In this document: one piece after another, positions 34,636-43,495 of the stretch
Numbering within the stretch: position 1 is the first letter of the stretch
Layout of the letters: the number at the start of each line of letters is the position of its first letter
NCBI GenBank assembly: GCA_016786665.1
Contig: JAEUVZ010000033.1
Coordinates: forward strand, 1 to 64,000
Source of the DNA: Flavipsychrobacter sp.
GTDB taxonomy: Bacteria > Bacteroidota > Bacteroidia > Chitinophagales > Chitinophagaceae
DNA: 64,000 nucleotides
Reading direction: 5' to 3'
The notes under the pieces: model-generated
Told to the model about the DNA's origin: nothing
The model's input: only the letters and a program-made list of their open reading frames with translations
Databases searched by the model: none
Position numbers and translations under genes: made by a program

Positions 34636-35700
34636 TTATGGTGTAATATCCTCATTCACCAACCCCATCTTCCTGGAGTGTTCTATGGCTGTATGGCTGT
34701 GTGTATGGTAGCATATTTCCACTCCCAGGTTTTTAATAGCTGCTTCGTACCGTCGGCCGGAGGGGAGGTTGGCTTTGTTCACATGCCGCAGGTAAATACA
34801 TACTATACGCCCCGGGAAGTCGCGCACTACCTTGTGGTATATTTCCGGGTCTTTCTGGCTGTCGTCGCCCAGTAGTATAAACTTCCGTTCCGGGTACTTT
34901 GTCAGCAGGCGGGCTATCCGCAGGTATTTGCTTTCGTGTTTGTTTTGCCCGGTAGCCAGTATCTCGTCTATTTCTTTCAGTTCATTAAGGAGGTATATGC
35001 CCTGGGGCATCTCGTAGCTGTCAGAGAAATCACGGATATAGTCGTAGAGGTTCCATTCACTGCTTGATACAAAGAAGAAAGGCCGCGGTTTACCGTTGTC
35101 GCCCCTTGCCAGCAGCCGGTAGTGTTCCACCACATTGCTGAAGGGCATACGGGTACGGGCGTTCTTGGTGAGCAATACATACAACCGCTTCCGCAGGTCG
35201 GAGGAGTGCGACACCAGGAATGTATCGTCTATATCGGAGATGATACCATATTTAGTAGGTTCCGGTACCATTATTTTGCCTTCGCCATATACGCCGGTGT
35301 ACTTGCGGTGCAGGAATTTTACACGTACGGTATGCCAACCCGGCTCCGGTAGCTGACTGGGCTCAAACTCAAAACGGAAAAATCCCTTTTCGTCGGTAAT
35401 GGTTGTCAGTCCGTATCCGTCCAGTTCTACTACCGCGTGGCGGAAAGGTTTCACCATAAAGAGGCGCAGCAGCGACAGGGAATTGTGCAATACGCGGCTG
35501 GAAAATTTGTCTTCACGGAAGGGGGATACCTTAAATACATGCCCGAAAACCTCCATTTTGTGCGCATCGCCAAACCCATGATACACCTTCACGGTAGGGC
35601 GAACATTAAGCCGGAAGGCACGGTAGAGCCATTGGCTCCATTTTTTTATGGGTGTGCTGGGTACTGACTGCAGAGCTGTGGTATGTGCCATAACGACCAT
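34636..35700 (-). CDS. App1-like phosphatidate phosphatase catalytic-domain protein (DUF2183)
   Basis: The 354 residues carry the DUF2183/App1 catalytic domain of the HAD superfamily. The DxDxT-like motif is DIDDT (156-160), followed by FFFVSSSEWNLYDYI and the late-motif KFILLGDDSQKDPEIY. The N-terminal half is beta-rich. Yeast App1 turns phosphatidate into diacylglycerol; activity here is inferred. It faces a diacylglycerol kinase gene 15 bp away, which catalyses the opposite reaction. ATG 35691 is an alternative start. No membrane segment is seen. Confidence 0.87.
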   Translation of the reverse strand: MVVMAHTTALQSVPSTPIKKWSQWLYRAFRLNVRPTVKVYHGFGDAHKMEVFGHVFKVSPFREDKFSSRVLHNSLSLLRLFMVKPFRHAVVELDGYGLTTITDEKGFFRFEFEPSQLPEPGWHTVRVKFLHRKYTGVYGEGKIMVPEPTKYGIISDIDDTFLVSHSSDLRKRLYVLLTKNARTRMPFSNVVEHYRLLARGDNGKPRPFFFVSSSEWNLYDYIRDFSDSYEMPQGIYLLNELKEIDEILATGQNKHESKYLRIARLLTKYPERKFILLGDDSQKDPEIYHKVVRDFPGRIVCIYLRHVNKANLPSGRRYEAAIKNLGVEICYHTHSHTAIEHSRKMGLVNEDITP

Positions 35701-35715
35701 TTATCTTAAAAGAAT

Positions 35716-36609
35716 ATGCCAATGAGCACACCACTGCGTTTTTTATTCCTTGTCAATCCCGTTTCCGGAGGTAACGATAAGGAGGAACTGGTTACGGAAA
35801 TAACGCAGTTTTTCTCGGAACGGGGCTTTGTTACCCGTTTTCACTACCTGGATGGTGAAACCGATCACCCGGTGCTCCGGGAGATGGTGGAGCACTGGAA
35901 ACCGGACCGCGTGGTGGCGGTAGGCGGTGATGGCACCCTGAAGCTGGCGGCAGAGTTGTTGAAAGGTTCCCACATCCCGGTGGGGCTTATTCCTGCCGGT
36001 TCGGCCAATGGCATGGCGCGGGAACTGAACATTCCGTCCTCCCCGGCAGAATGCATGGAGCTGATAGCGCAGGGCAACGTGGCGCCGCTGGATGTGGTGA
36101 TGATAAACGGAACAGAGCTGAGCCTGCATTTGTCGGATATAGGTTTCAACGCACAATTGGTGCGCGAGTTTGAAAAGAGCGATGGAAGGGGTAAGTGGGC
36201 CTATCTGCGCCATGTATTCGGTGTGTTGCTGCGCAAGAAGCAACTGAAAGTGCGCATACGTATAGGGAACAAAGAGTATCGGCGCAGGGCGTTCATGATA
36301 GTGATAGCTAATTCCCGCATGTACGGAACCGGCGCTATGATCAATCCGGAGGGCGACCTTTCGGATGGTGAAATGGAGATAGTGGTCCTTCGTAAGATAT
36401 CGCTTTGGGAGCTGGGCAAGATGTTCCTGAAATACCGCCATTTCAATCCCCGGAAAACCGAGATTCTGAAGTGCAGGGAAGTAAAAATTGTATCCGCACG
36501 CGATGCCTATTTCCAGGTAGACGGTGAGTACCAGGGCAAAACGCGCGAGTTGACCGCACACGTAGAGCGGCACGCGCTCCACATGTTGCTTCCCCTCCCG
36601 CAAGACTAG
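35716..36609 (+). CDS. Diacylglycerol kinase family lipid kinase (YegS/DgkB type)
   Basis: The 297 residues have the two-domain DAGK fold. The nucleotide-binding loop is FLVNPVSGGND, the signature GGDGT lies at 70-74, and IPAGSANGMAREL follows (usually GT-xN-D in relatives). The C-terminal sandwich has YGTGAMINPEGDLSDGEMEIVV. It phosphorylates diacylglycerol or a related lipid with ATP at the membrane surface. It is divergent from the App1-like gene with only 15 bp between start codons, so the pair probably shares a control region. The alternative start is ATG 35722. Confidence 0.9.
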   Translation: MPMSTPLRFLFLVNPVSGGNDKEELVTEITQFFSERGFVTRFHYLDGETDHPVLREMVEHWKPDRVVAVGGDGTLKLAAELLKGSHIPVGLIPAGSANGMARELNIPSSPAECMELIAQGNVAPLDVVMINGTELSLHLSDIGFNAQLVREFEKSDGRGKWAYLRHVFGVLLRKKQLKVRIRIGNKEYRRRAFMIVIANSRMYGTGAMINPEGDLSDGEMEIVVLRKISLWELGKMFLKYRHFNPRKTEILKCREVKIVSARDAYFQVDGEYQGKTRELTAHVERHALHMLLPLPQD

Positions 36610-36630
36610 GAGGCTTGCGGGAGCAGGGTG

Positions 36631-38067
36631 TTATTTCCGCTCCAGGTATTTCCTGGCTTCTTCTATCCAGTTTTGCCCGTCCGTTAGCTTTACTGCGGGC
36701 AGTATGCCTATGTTGTCTATGCCGGTGCCTTTGTCTACCCGGTAGCTGCGGGTAGAGGAATAGCCAAAGGTGATATCAGGGCAGGGCGATTCCGCCTGCA
36801 ATACGTTGGAGTAGTCCAGTTCACCGTAGGTAGGTTTTCCCATCACCGTCACCTTTTTACTTTCTTTCGCAAACAGCAGGAATTGTTCGGTGCTGCTGGC
36901 GCAGTTCTTGTTTACCAGGATGGCTACTTTCTTCGGGTAAAGAGTTGTTTGCTCCATCGCAGTGGTGTCTGTGGGGCTGTACTCTACAAACATGCCGGGA
37001 GCGTTTTCCATTTTGCGCGCCAGTTCAGTGGCCCATAAGGTATCTTCGGCCGTGGCGGACTCATCTTCCAGGTAGGCAAGAACGCGGCGCACATTATCGG
37101 GGGTGGATTTTATTTCGTTGCCGTCACTGGCCACCGGTTGGGTGTACAGGTAGGGGAGCAGCGGTTGATACGACCCGTCGGCGCCCCCACCATTATACCG
37201 AAGATCCAGCACCAGGTTGGGCATGCTTCTCAGTTCCTTTTCATGCGCTTTTATCAGTGAGTCAATACGGCCGGCGTTATCCCCGCTGAAGGTACCTATC
37301 TGTATATAGAGGGTGCTGTCGCTCAGTTTCCGGGCGTCCGCTTTTTTGTAAGTGAAGTCGCCTGGTGCTGTTTCATTCATTTCGGGCATCCGGTAGCCGG
37401 GTTTTATCCATACCTGCCCATCCAGCCACATCTCACCGGTGGCGTACAGGGCGCCATTACCCTGGTGCGCCCAGTTATAGACTATTGTCCGGTACACCGT
37501 CCCGGAATCAGGCTTGCGCATTTCAAATTTTACCTGGCCTTTCTTCCAGTAGGGTGTTTTAGAGTCTACTATCACCGCCGCATAGTCCCGGAATTCATTT
37601 TTATTGGCTACCAGCGCTACGGTGTACATGGTATCCTTCCGCAGTATGTATATGCCCTCCAGGTCGCTGCTTTTTTTGTGGCGCAGGTCTTCCAGTTCTT
37701 TGTCGGTCAGGTGTATGGTCTCCGTTTTCCTTATCAGTTCGTTTATTGCCAGGGTGTCTTCCTGTGAGACCCTCGGCTCGTTATTCCGCAGCTGAACGTG
37801 GCCATCGCGGAAGAACGCCAGCCATTCCCGCAGCAGCATATAGCAGTAGAGGCTCCTGGTTGTTTTCCGGGCTCTTGCCTGGTAGTTGAGCAGCAGTTCC
37901 TCGTAGGTTTTGCGGTTTTGTTCATTCTCACTCACTTTATCGCGGTAGCCGGCATAGTTGGTTTCCAGTTCCCGTTTCACGAAGTTGAATTTCTCTTCGC
38001 AGGTGCATTGCGCGCCGGCCATAGCCGGTAGCAGGCTTAGCAATAGTATATGGAGCAGTGGTTTCAT
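36631..38067 (-). CDS. S41 family peptidase (tail-specific protease type)
   Basis: A signal peptide (to AGAQC) is followed by a helical N-terminal part and the S41 core. The nucleophile region is KKVAILVNKNCASSTEQFL, with Ser391/Ser392. NLVLDLRYNGGG, the conserved pre-catalytic strand, and the closing motif GTGIDNIGILPAVKL are visible. No clear PDZ domain is seen between. It is probably a periplasmic or outer-membrane endopeptidase that trims protein C-termini. The 478 aa are complete. A 53-aa membrane protein gene lies upstream on the same strand, 32 bp away. Confidence 0.88.
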   Translation of the reverse strand: MKPLLHILLLSLLPAMAGAQCTCEEKFNFVKRELETNYAGYRDKVSENEQNRKTYEELLLNYQARARKTTRSLYCYMLLREWLAFFRDGHVQLRNNEPRVSQEDTLAINELIRKTETIHLTDKELEDLRHKKSSDLEGIYILRKDTMYTVALVANKNEFRDYAAVIVDSKTPYWKKGQVKFEMRKPDSGTVYRTIVYNWAHQGNGALYATGEMWLDGQVWIKPGYRMPEMNETAPGDFTYKKADARKLSDSTLYIQIGTFSGDNAGRIDSLIKAHEKELRSMPNLVLDLRYNGGGADGSYQPLLPYLYTQPVASDGNEIKSTPDNVRRVLAYLEDESATAEDTLWATELARKMENAPGMFVEYSPTDTTAMEQTTLYPKKVAILVNKNCASSTEQFLLFAKESKKVTVMGKPTYGELDYSNVLQAESPCPDITFGYSSTRSYRVDKGTGIDNIGILPAVKLTDGQNWIEEARKYLERK

Positions 38068-38099
38068 TACGAGGTTCGGTTAGTGGTTAGTTCGTGGCT

Positions 38100-38261
38100 T
38101 TATCGTTTTTGCCGCAGTAAGCTGTACAGGAAGAACAGCAGCGATGCGATGAGGAAAATTATATTCACTATCGGCGCGAAGGGCGGCGCGCCATCCGGCC
38201 ACAGTTGCCCCAGCAATACTACGATATTCAGCAGCAGCAGTATTATGAGTATTGGTTTCAT
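38100..38261 (-). CDS. Small 53-aa two-helix membrane protein
   Basis: Read on the minus strand, ATG 38261 opens a 53-residue frame beginning MKPILIILLLLNIVVLLGQL. It then has a turn WPDGAPPFAPIV and a second helix NIIFLIASLLFFLYSLL, ending RQKR. Two TM helices joined by a Pro-rich loop and a basic tail make chance unlikely. It lies upstream of the S41 peptidase on the same strand, which suggests co-transcription. No family is recognised. Confidence 0.65.
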   Translation of the reverse strand: MKPILIILLLLNIVVLLGQLWPDGAPPFAPIVNIIFLIASLLFFLYSLLRQKR

Positions 38262-38345
38262 GCAGTAGTGTTTGGTTTAAAGATAACTATAATTGGCTGC
38301 TTTGTTTAAGGCATCCCTTTCCGGGAGGGTTCCTGTTATATTTCG

Positions 38346-38353
38346 TACCTTTG
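38346..38353 (+). promoter_or_regulatory. Bacteroidota -7 element (TACCTTTG) for the trehalose gene
   Basis: A perfect TAnnTTTG match about 115 bp upstream of ATG 38468. It leaves a leader of about 100 nt, longer than for other genes here; no structured element is obvious in it. Confidence 0.5.
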
Positions 38354-38467
38354 CCGCACACACTCATCATACTGGCATAGATTTTTACGTTTTGCTGGTG
38401 CAGGTACCCGTTATTTCAGTTTACGGCCTGCCATTACCCTGTTTGTTAGTTGTTTAGTCCGTCGCCT

Positions 38468-40696
38468 ATGAAAAAGTTATTTATTGTTTCCAATCGTTTA
38501 CCTGTTACGGTAGAGCAGCAAGGAGATAAGGTAGCATTGCGCTCCTCTTCCGGTGGCCTGGTTTCTGCCATCACTTCTTACCTGGAGCATTCCGGCAGGG
38601 GTGGCTTCGCCGATACCGTGTGGCTGGGTGTGCCCGGCTGTACCGAAAAAGCCTGGGATGCCGCGGTAGCGCAGCAAAACAGCACCGCATACACGTACTC
38701 GCCCGTCTTCGTTCACTGGAAGAAGTACGAGATGTACTACAATGGTTTTTCCAATTCCGTGCTGTGGCCGCTTTTTCACTATTTCCCTTCTTATGCCGAC
38801 TACAACAGCACCTATTTTGATGCCTACATGGAGGTGAACCGGCAGTTCGCCGATGCGCTCACGGGGCAGCTGAGCGCCGGAGATGTAGTGTGGATACACG
38901 ATTATCATCTGTTGCCGCTCGCCGCTATGCTGAGGAAACAATTCCCCGGCATTACCATTGGCTTTTTTCTGCATATTCCCTTCCCGTCTTTCGAGTTGTT
39001 CCGGGTAATACCCCGCGAATGGCAGAAAGAAATACTTACGGGTATGCTGGGCGCCGACCTGATTGGTTTTCACACAGCCGACTATGTAGCTCATTTCCTT
39101 TCCTGCGCCGAACATATATTGGATGTAACGCACGACGGACAAAATATATCCTGGGAGAACCGGCAGGTGCGCACAGACGCCTTCCCGATAAGCATTGACT
39201 ATAACCTCTTTCACACTGCATACGACCTTCCTGACGTGGCGCAGAAACGTGCGGAATTTAGCCAGCAGTGCGGCAATCGCAAGCTGATCTTTTCTGTAGA
39301 CCGGCTTGATTATACCAAAGGCATTTCCAATCGCCTGAAGGGCTATGAACAATTTCTGAAAGATCACCCTGAGTATAAAGGCAACGTGGTCTTTATACTC
39401 GTTATAGTACCGTCCCGCGATGGTATAGCCCGCTATGCAGAGCGGAAACGCATGATAGATGAATACATCGGCAGCATCAACAGCCAGCTGGGTACCATAT
39501 CCTGGCAGCCCGTGATCTACCAGTACGCGCATTTGTCGTTCGCAGAGCTGTGTGGCTTATACACCGCCTGCGATGTAGCATTGATTACACCCATCCGCGA
39601 TGGCATGAACCTCGTCTCCAAGGAGTTCGCGGCCAGCCGGAAAGACGGGCGGGGAGTATTAGTGCTCAGTGAGTTGGCCGGCGCGGCGGCCGAGTTGTCG
39701 GATGCATTGCTCATTAATCCCAATGATATCCGGGAAATCGCCAACCAGATTTACGCGGGACTCACTATGGAACCGGAGGAGCAACGGCTACGCATGGAGA
39801 AAATGCAGGCACGCATCAGGCAATACGATGTGGTGCAGTGGTCTGCCGATTTCTTCTTCCGCCTTTATGAAACCAAACACAGCCAGCAACAGGTGGAGGT
39901 ACGGATGTTGGAATCAACTACCAGGGTCATGCTTACCGACAGGTACGCCGCTGCGCTCAAACGCATCATATTGCTCGACTACGACGGTACGCTGATGCCC
40001 CTGCAGAAATTTCCGTCGCAGGCCGTACCATCCGATGAGATCATCTACCTGCTGGAAGAGATAACCAAAGACCCCATGAACGATGTGTACATCATTAGCG
40101 GCCGCGATGCCGATACCCTGCATAAATGGCTGGGCAAGCTGGAAATAGGCCTGATTGCGGAACACGGCGCCCGTGCACGAAAGAACAAGGAAGAGTGGGT
40201 GAACTTTGACGGGAGCGACACCGTTTCTACCGCCCATATTGAGAAAATTATGCAGGACTACACACAGCGTACGCCCCGTTCTTTCATCGAAAAGAAACAG
40301 TTTTCGCTGGCGTGGCACTACCGGAATGTAGACCTGAAGCTGGGCGCCATACGCGCCCGGGAGCTGTACGGGCACCTGGTGAAGCAGGTTTCCGGGCTGC
40401 CGCTTAGTGTGCTGAATGGCAATAAAGTGATAGAAGTAAAGCCCGACTTTGTGAACAAAGGAAAAGTAGTGGAGCGGCTGGTGAGTGGTGGCGATTATGA
40501 CTTCATCCTGTGCATTGGCGACGATACTACGGATGAGGATATGTTCCGGCAACTGGCGGGTATAGAGCATGCCTTCACCATTAAAGTAGGTACAGAGCCA
40601 TCACTGGCGGTTTACAATGTCCGCTCTACCGAAGCTGTCCTCTCCCTGCTCCAGGATATGGCCCTCAGCTCCGCGCGCATTCACCAGTTTAACTAG
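38468..40696 (+). CDS. Bifunctional trehalose-6-phosphate synthase / trehalose-phosphatase
   Basis: The 742 residues fuse OtsA and OtsB. The N-terminal GT20 part (1 to about 470) has [11 protein letters not shown], the HDYHLLPL loop and the substrate/nucleotide motif [11 protein letters not shown]. The HAD phosphatase part (about 495-742) has the nucleophile and acid Asp504/Asp506 in [11 protein letters not shown], plus [10 protein letters not shown] and [15 protein letters not shown]-glucose and glucose-6-phosphate give trehalose-6-phosphate and then trehalose, a stress protectant. Bifunctional fusions of this order are known in Bacteroidota. The start at 38468 ([12 protein letters not shown]) matches family starts. 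Confidence 0.95.
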   Translation: MKKLFIVSNRLPVTVEQQGDKVALRSSSGGLVSAITSYLEHSGRGGFADTVWLGVPGCTEKAWDAAVAQQNSTAYTYSPVFVHWKKYEMYYNGFSNSVLWPLFHYFPSYADYNSTYFDAYMEVNRQFADALTGQLSAGDVVWIHDYHLLPLAAMLRKQFPGITIGFFLHIPFPSFELFRVIPREWQKEILTGMLGADLIGFHTADYVAHFLSCAEHILDVTHDGQNISWENRQVRTDAFPISIDYNLFHTAYDLPDVAQKRAEFSQQCGNRKLIFSVDRLDYTKGISNRLKGYEQFLKDHPEYKGNVVFILVIVPSRDGIARYAERKRMIDEYIGSINSQLGTISWQPVIYQYAHLSFAELCGLYTACDVALITPIRDGMNLVSKEFAASRKDGRGVLVLSELAGAAAELSDALLINPNDIREIANQIYAGLTMEPEEQRLRMEKMQARIRQYDVVQWSADFFFRLYETKHSQQQVEVRMLESTTRVMLTDRYAAALKRIILLDYDGTLMPLQKFPSQAVPSDEIIYLLEEITKDPMNDVYIISGRDADTLHKWLGKLEIGLIAEHGARARKNKEEWVNFDGSDTVSTAHIEKIMQDYTQRTPRSFIEKKQFSLAWHYRNVDLKLGAIRARELYGHLVKQVSGLPLSVLNGNKVIEVKPDFVNKGKVVERLVSGGDYDFILCIGDDTTDEDMFRQLAGIEHAFTIKVGTEPSLAVYNVRSTEAVLSLLQDMALSSARIHQFN

Positions 40697-40838
40697 GTAA
40701 GATGGGAGCCAGGCAACGGTTTTTTTTAGAGGGCTTTCCGCTGCAATGCCTCTTAACTTCTATCGGAACTAACACGTAAAACTTGCTCCTGCTAAAGATT
40801 TTATCCGGCCCAGGTTGGATTCGAAGTACGGAACATTG

Positions 40839-40884
40839 TTAAAACAAAAGCGGAACAACTAACGTTGTTCCGCTTTTGTTTTAA
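40839..40884. terminator. Long perfect hairpin (21-bp stem), bidirectional terminator
   Basis: The arms 40839-40859 and 40864-40884 are exact reverse complements (TTAAAACAAAAGCGGAACAAC and its complement) around loop TAAC. A- and T-rich ends on both sides allow termination on either strand. It lies between the trehalose gene and the prophage remnant. Bases 40697-40838 hold no gene. Confidence 0.85.
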
Positions 40885-40885
40885 G

Positions 40886-40918
40886 TGCCCCTGTCGGGAC
40901 AAATCTCGAACCAATTTA
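40886..40918 (-). other. tRNA 3'-end-like fragment, possible prophage attachment site
   Basis: On the minus strand the text GGTTCGAGATTTGTCCCGAC, then AGGGGCAC, resembles a tRNA T-arm and acceptor end with a 4-nt interruption. No complete tRNA is present. It is adjacent to the left edge of the prophage remnant, so it may be an attachment-site relic. No matching copy was found at the right edge. Confidence 0.2.
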
Positions 40919-40969
40919 TCGAAGATTTAAAACGGTTAGCGGTACTATTTACATCACACTAATACACTT

Positions 40970-40992
40970 AAAGCCCCGGTTAACGGGGCTTT
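40970..40992 (-). terminator. Terminator of the minus-strand CBASS operon
   Basis: The stem AAAGCCCCG / CGGGGCTTT with loop GTTAA lies 13 bp after the stop of the gene at 41006-42043 and has T residues on the minus strand. Confidence 0.75.
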
Positions 40993-41005
40993 GCATTTAT
41001 CATTA

Positions 41006-42043
41006 CTATGGCCACGTAGAAGAATAATAATCTTCTTTACCCTTACTATTCAGCGGCTGTCTCTTCCCCTTACTGAATGGAACAAAAACGGCCTCTTCCT
41101 GTAACAAAAAATTAATAATACCTACAGAAATATCGACATTGAGCGCCTGCCTAAACTTTATTAATATCCTTCCAATATCAACAATTTGGTTTAACCAGAG
41201 TGCTACTTCTTCCAAGGTAATTACTAAGGATGGCGGATCAAAGTGCATTAAATGATTCCTCAAAACACGAAGATTTTCAACACTTTCTTTTTCTGCTTCT
41301 ATGTTTAACGCGTTACCTGTAATTTGATATACCCATTTAAATTTATCATTTAGCCTTTTACCATGTCTTTCACCTAATTTGGTTTTATCAAATGTCCATC
41401 CGGGTAAAGGGTCATATTCAGCCTTTATGTATAATTGTGTAAATGCGATATCGAGTAGTGAAATAGTATTACTGACTAAGTTTCTTAGGTCAAACACCCA
41501 ATCATCTGTTAGAGACATATCAGAATTTAAAATTAATTTCTGTCTGTCATTAACAATTCTTGCAATAAGCTGCGGTTGAAACGATGTATATAAATGCCCT
41601 TCTCTCTTTAGTAATGGATTAATCGGATAACTTTTTCCGTAATAATGAGTCTGAAGATCACCACTTGCAATTCCGAATGTGCCGGTATGATCGTGAATAT
41701 GAAAATCCAATTTCATTTCTGTAGCATGATCCAACCACATACATTCGAGTTCAGGCAAATTAAATTGCGCTGTGTCGAAGCGACCATTTAATCTTATGTA
41801 TTCAGAAATTGTTAAGTAGTTAATTGGCTTGCTAACTTTTTTTTGCCCAGGTGGAAATTCAAAGTTTACATTCCAAGTTCTTTTTTCTTTTCTCCAGCTT
41901 TTTGCGCTTAACTTTTGTTTTAAGTACTGGTTAGCAAGTAAGACTGATGCCTCTGTTATTGCGCCTGAAATAGGTTTACCTGTCGTTTGAATAAACTTAT
42001 GGCCAGCACTATTATTTTTCTTTATTTCCAATCCAATATTCAT
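41006..42043 (-). CDS. Uncharacterised third gene of the CBASS operon, with HEPN-like Rx4H motif
   Basis: I do not recognise this 345-residue protein. The N-terminal half (1-180) is mixed alpha/beta with many His and Trp residues (KLDFHIHDHTG). The second half is helical and contains LRVLRNHLMHF, where Arg262 and His267 form an Rx4H motif as in HEPN ribonucleases. A conserved-looking helix pair surrounds it (WVFDLRNLVSNTISLLDIAF before, EEVALWLNQIVDIGRILIKF after). It starts 22 bp after the SLATT gene and ends at a terminator, so it is the third gene of the unit. RNase activity is inference. A/T-rich base use matches the CD-NTase and SLATT genes and differs from the phage genes to the right. 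Confidence 0.75.
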   Translation of the reverse strand: MNIGLEIKKNNSAGHKFIQTTGKPISGAITEASVLLANQYLKQKLSAKSWRKEKRTWNVNFEFPPGQKKVSKPINYLTISEYIRLNGRFDTAQFNLPELECMWLDHATEMKLDFHIHDHTGTFGIASGDLQTHYYGKSYPINPLLKREGHLYTSFQPQLIARIVNDRQKLILNSDMSLTDDWVFDLRNLVSNTISLLDIAFTQLYIKAEYDPLPGWTFDKTKLGERHGKRLNDKFKWVYQITGNALNIEAEKESVENLRVLRNHLMHFDPPSLVITLEEVALWLNQIVDIGRILIKFRQALNVDISVGIINFLLQEEAVFVPFSKGKRQPLNSKGKEDYYSSTWP

Positions 42044-42065
42044 AGGGCACAGTATTCTATCTAAC

Positions 42066-42629
42066 TTAATAATCTATTCTTAATTCCTTTGGAAGTAAAT
42101 TATCAATTTCTTCATTTGAGAAAGTTAATTCTTCATTTGATTTTAAGCCTCTGGTTGCCTCTTTGTAAGCGGCATTTATCGTTCTCGGAGCACCCTTATA
42201 AGTATTAAAAAGATTCTCTTGTAGTTCATCTCTTTTTAGGATCACCGCGTCAAGCCCAAGTCTCCCCGATTTAAGATCGGCTAAGAGTGATAGGTAGCTC
42301 TCCCGAATATTCCATAATTCACTTGCGGCATTCGAATGCTTTTGAGCAATTTCTCCTAAATCATAATCTTTAGTATATGTATTTAAACCAAAGAGTATAG
42401 CAGATAAAATTGCAGAAATAATACCTATTATTTCGTTATCGCCAAACACCGAAACTAATATTCCGGTTGTGGTTAGAGCGGACAGCGCTATCTGGACGAT
42501 TTTTAATCTCATGTGTCTCTTTAAAATAATGTCCGCGCATTTTTCCTGCGTTTTATGAGACCATACAACCCTACCATAGAGTTCTCTCAATTGGGATTCA
42601 ATTATTTTAACTTGGGAATCTTGCTCCAT
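42066..42629 (-). CDS. SLATT-domain two-TM effector protein (CBASS effector)
   Basis: From the Met at 42629 the protein has 187 residues. An N-terminal helical part (LRELYGRVVWSHKTQEKCADI) leads to two TM helices (about 42-63 and 67-86) with a tight polar turn VFGDNEI. A long C-terminal helical region follows (AQKHSNAASELWNIRESYLSLLADL). This layout is the SMODS- and SLOG-associated two-TM effector (SLATT, resembling family 5). SLATT proteins are thought to form membrane pores when a cyclic nucleotide signal is made, killing the infected cell. The start overlaps the CD-NTase end by 23 nt, so the two genes are coupled. Confidence 0.88.
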   Translation of the reverse strand: MEQDSQVKIIESQLRELYGRVVWSHKTQEKCADIILKRHMRLKIVQIALSALTTTGILVSVFGDNEIIGIISAILSAILFGLNTYTKDYDLGEIAQKHSNAASELWNIRESYLSLLADLKSGRLGLDAVILKRDELQENLFNTYKGAPRTINAAYKEATRGLKSNEELTFSNEEIDNLLPKELRIDY

Positions 42630-43485
42630 ATAGTTCTTTCCATTTTTGTTTTGCTGACCATTCTTTACCTTCTGCAAGTAGCTGTATCGCATCAACAGAT
42701 GTGTTATATGCTACAGTTGCCTTATATCGAAAATTATCCGAATTAATTATCGTTTGCCCACTTCCTACAGCGTACCAAGTCGTTTGTCCGGCGGTTTGGT
42801 TCTTTAGATATTCAAAAAAATCTCTTGTCATCCAGTCGTAATACAAAAATGACTTGTCACGATAACTCCAATTTGTAAGAAAGCGATATGCAAGACTATC
42901 AATTAATAAACTGTTTATTGGAACATTGCAGTAATATTTCCAAGCTCTTATCATTCTACAAAGAGGTCGTAGATTATAATTAGTCAAGACGTCGCCGGAA
43001 TTTATACTATCTATTTCAGGTATTGGGTTAGTAGTTCTCCAACAGCCTCCGCCATTTGCATCAGCATATTTGTAGCTTCCATTAGTATTTTTAAATCCGG
43101 GAAGAACCTCGAATTTCATACCATCAGTAAATTTTACCTGAACAATTTGTCCATCACCTTTTACATCAGTAGAGGGATACGTCGTAGCAATTGATCTTTT
43201 GACAGCTTGTAAAAGTGCCGATTGCCCATTACCCAAGTAACTATCATAGGTATTATATGTTGATAACGGCATTTCAAATACCATATCAATGTCACTTACT
43301 CTACCGTTTGCGGTATTACGACCAAATGAACCTATATATCTTCCTCCGGACGTAGTATCCATTTGCCAGAAGTCCTTATTCAATCGCGTACATATTGCTA
43401 AATAACGAGTTGATATTGTCGAGCGAGTTCCCGATCCAATTAATAGGTCTTTACAAAATTCTTCAAAATAAGTTGCAACACTCAT
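42607..43485 (-). CDS. CD-NTase (SMODS-type cyclic oligonucleotide synthase)
   Basis: This 292-residue nucleotidyltransferase of the CBASS sensor class carries the active-site motif GSFGRNT (52-58) followed by SDIDMVFEM. The metal-binding aspartates are Asp65 and Asp67, and the third acidic residue is probably Glu126 in KFEVLPGF. The helical C-terminal part has LRPLCRMIRAWKYY, typical of the family. It should make a cyclic di- or trinucleotide after phage infection, which activates the SLATT effector. It starts 10 bp after the phage-type repressor stop, on the same strand. No Cap2/Cap3 ubiquitin-like accessory genes are present, so the system is of type I layout. Confidence 0.9.
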   Translation of the reverse strand: MSVATYFEEFCKDLLIGSGTRSTISTRYLAICTRLNKDFWQMDTTSGGRYIGSFGRNTANGRVSDIDMVFEMPLSTYNTYDSYLGNGQSALLQAVKRSIATTYPSTDVKGDGQIVQVKFTDGMKFEVLPGFKNTNGSYKYADANGGGCWRTTNPIPEIDSINSGDVLTNYNLRPLCRMIRAWKYYCNVPINSLLIDSLAYRFLTNWSYRDKSFLYYDWMTRDFFEYLKNQTAGQTTWYAVGSGQTIINSDNFRYKATVAYNTSVDAIQLLAEGKEWSAKQKWKELYGARFPS

Positions 43486-43495
43486 TGCATTTAAA

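Noticed and set aside
38498-39532. 344-residue minus-strand frame opposite the trehalose gene
   Set aside because: The translation has no recognisable domain and arises from codon bias of the opposite strand.
40886-40918. tRNA gene at the left edge of the prophage
   Set aside because: Only a T-arm-like end is visible, interrupted by four bases; no anticodon or D-arm can be folded.
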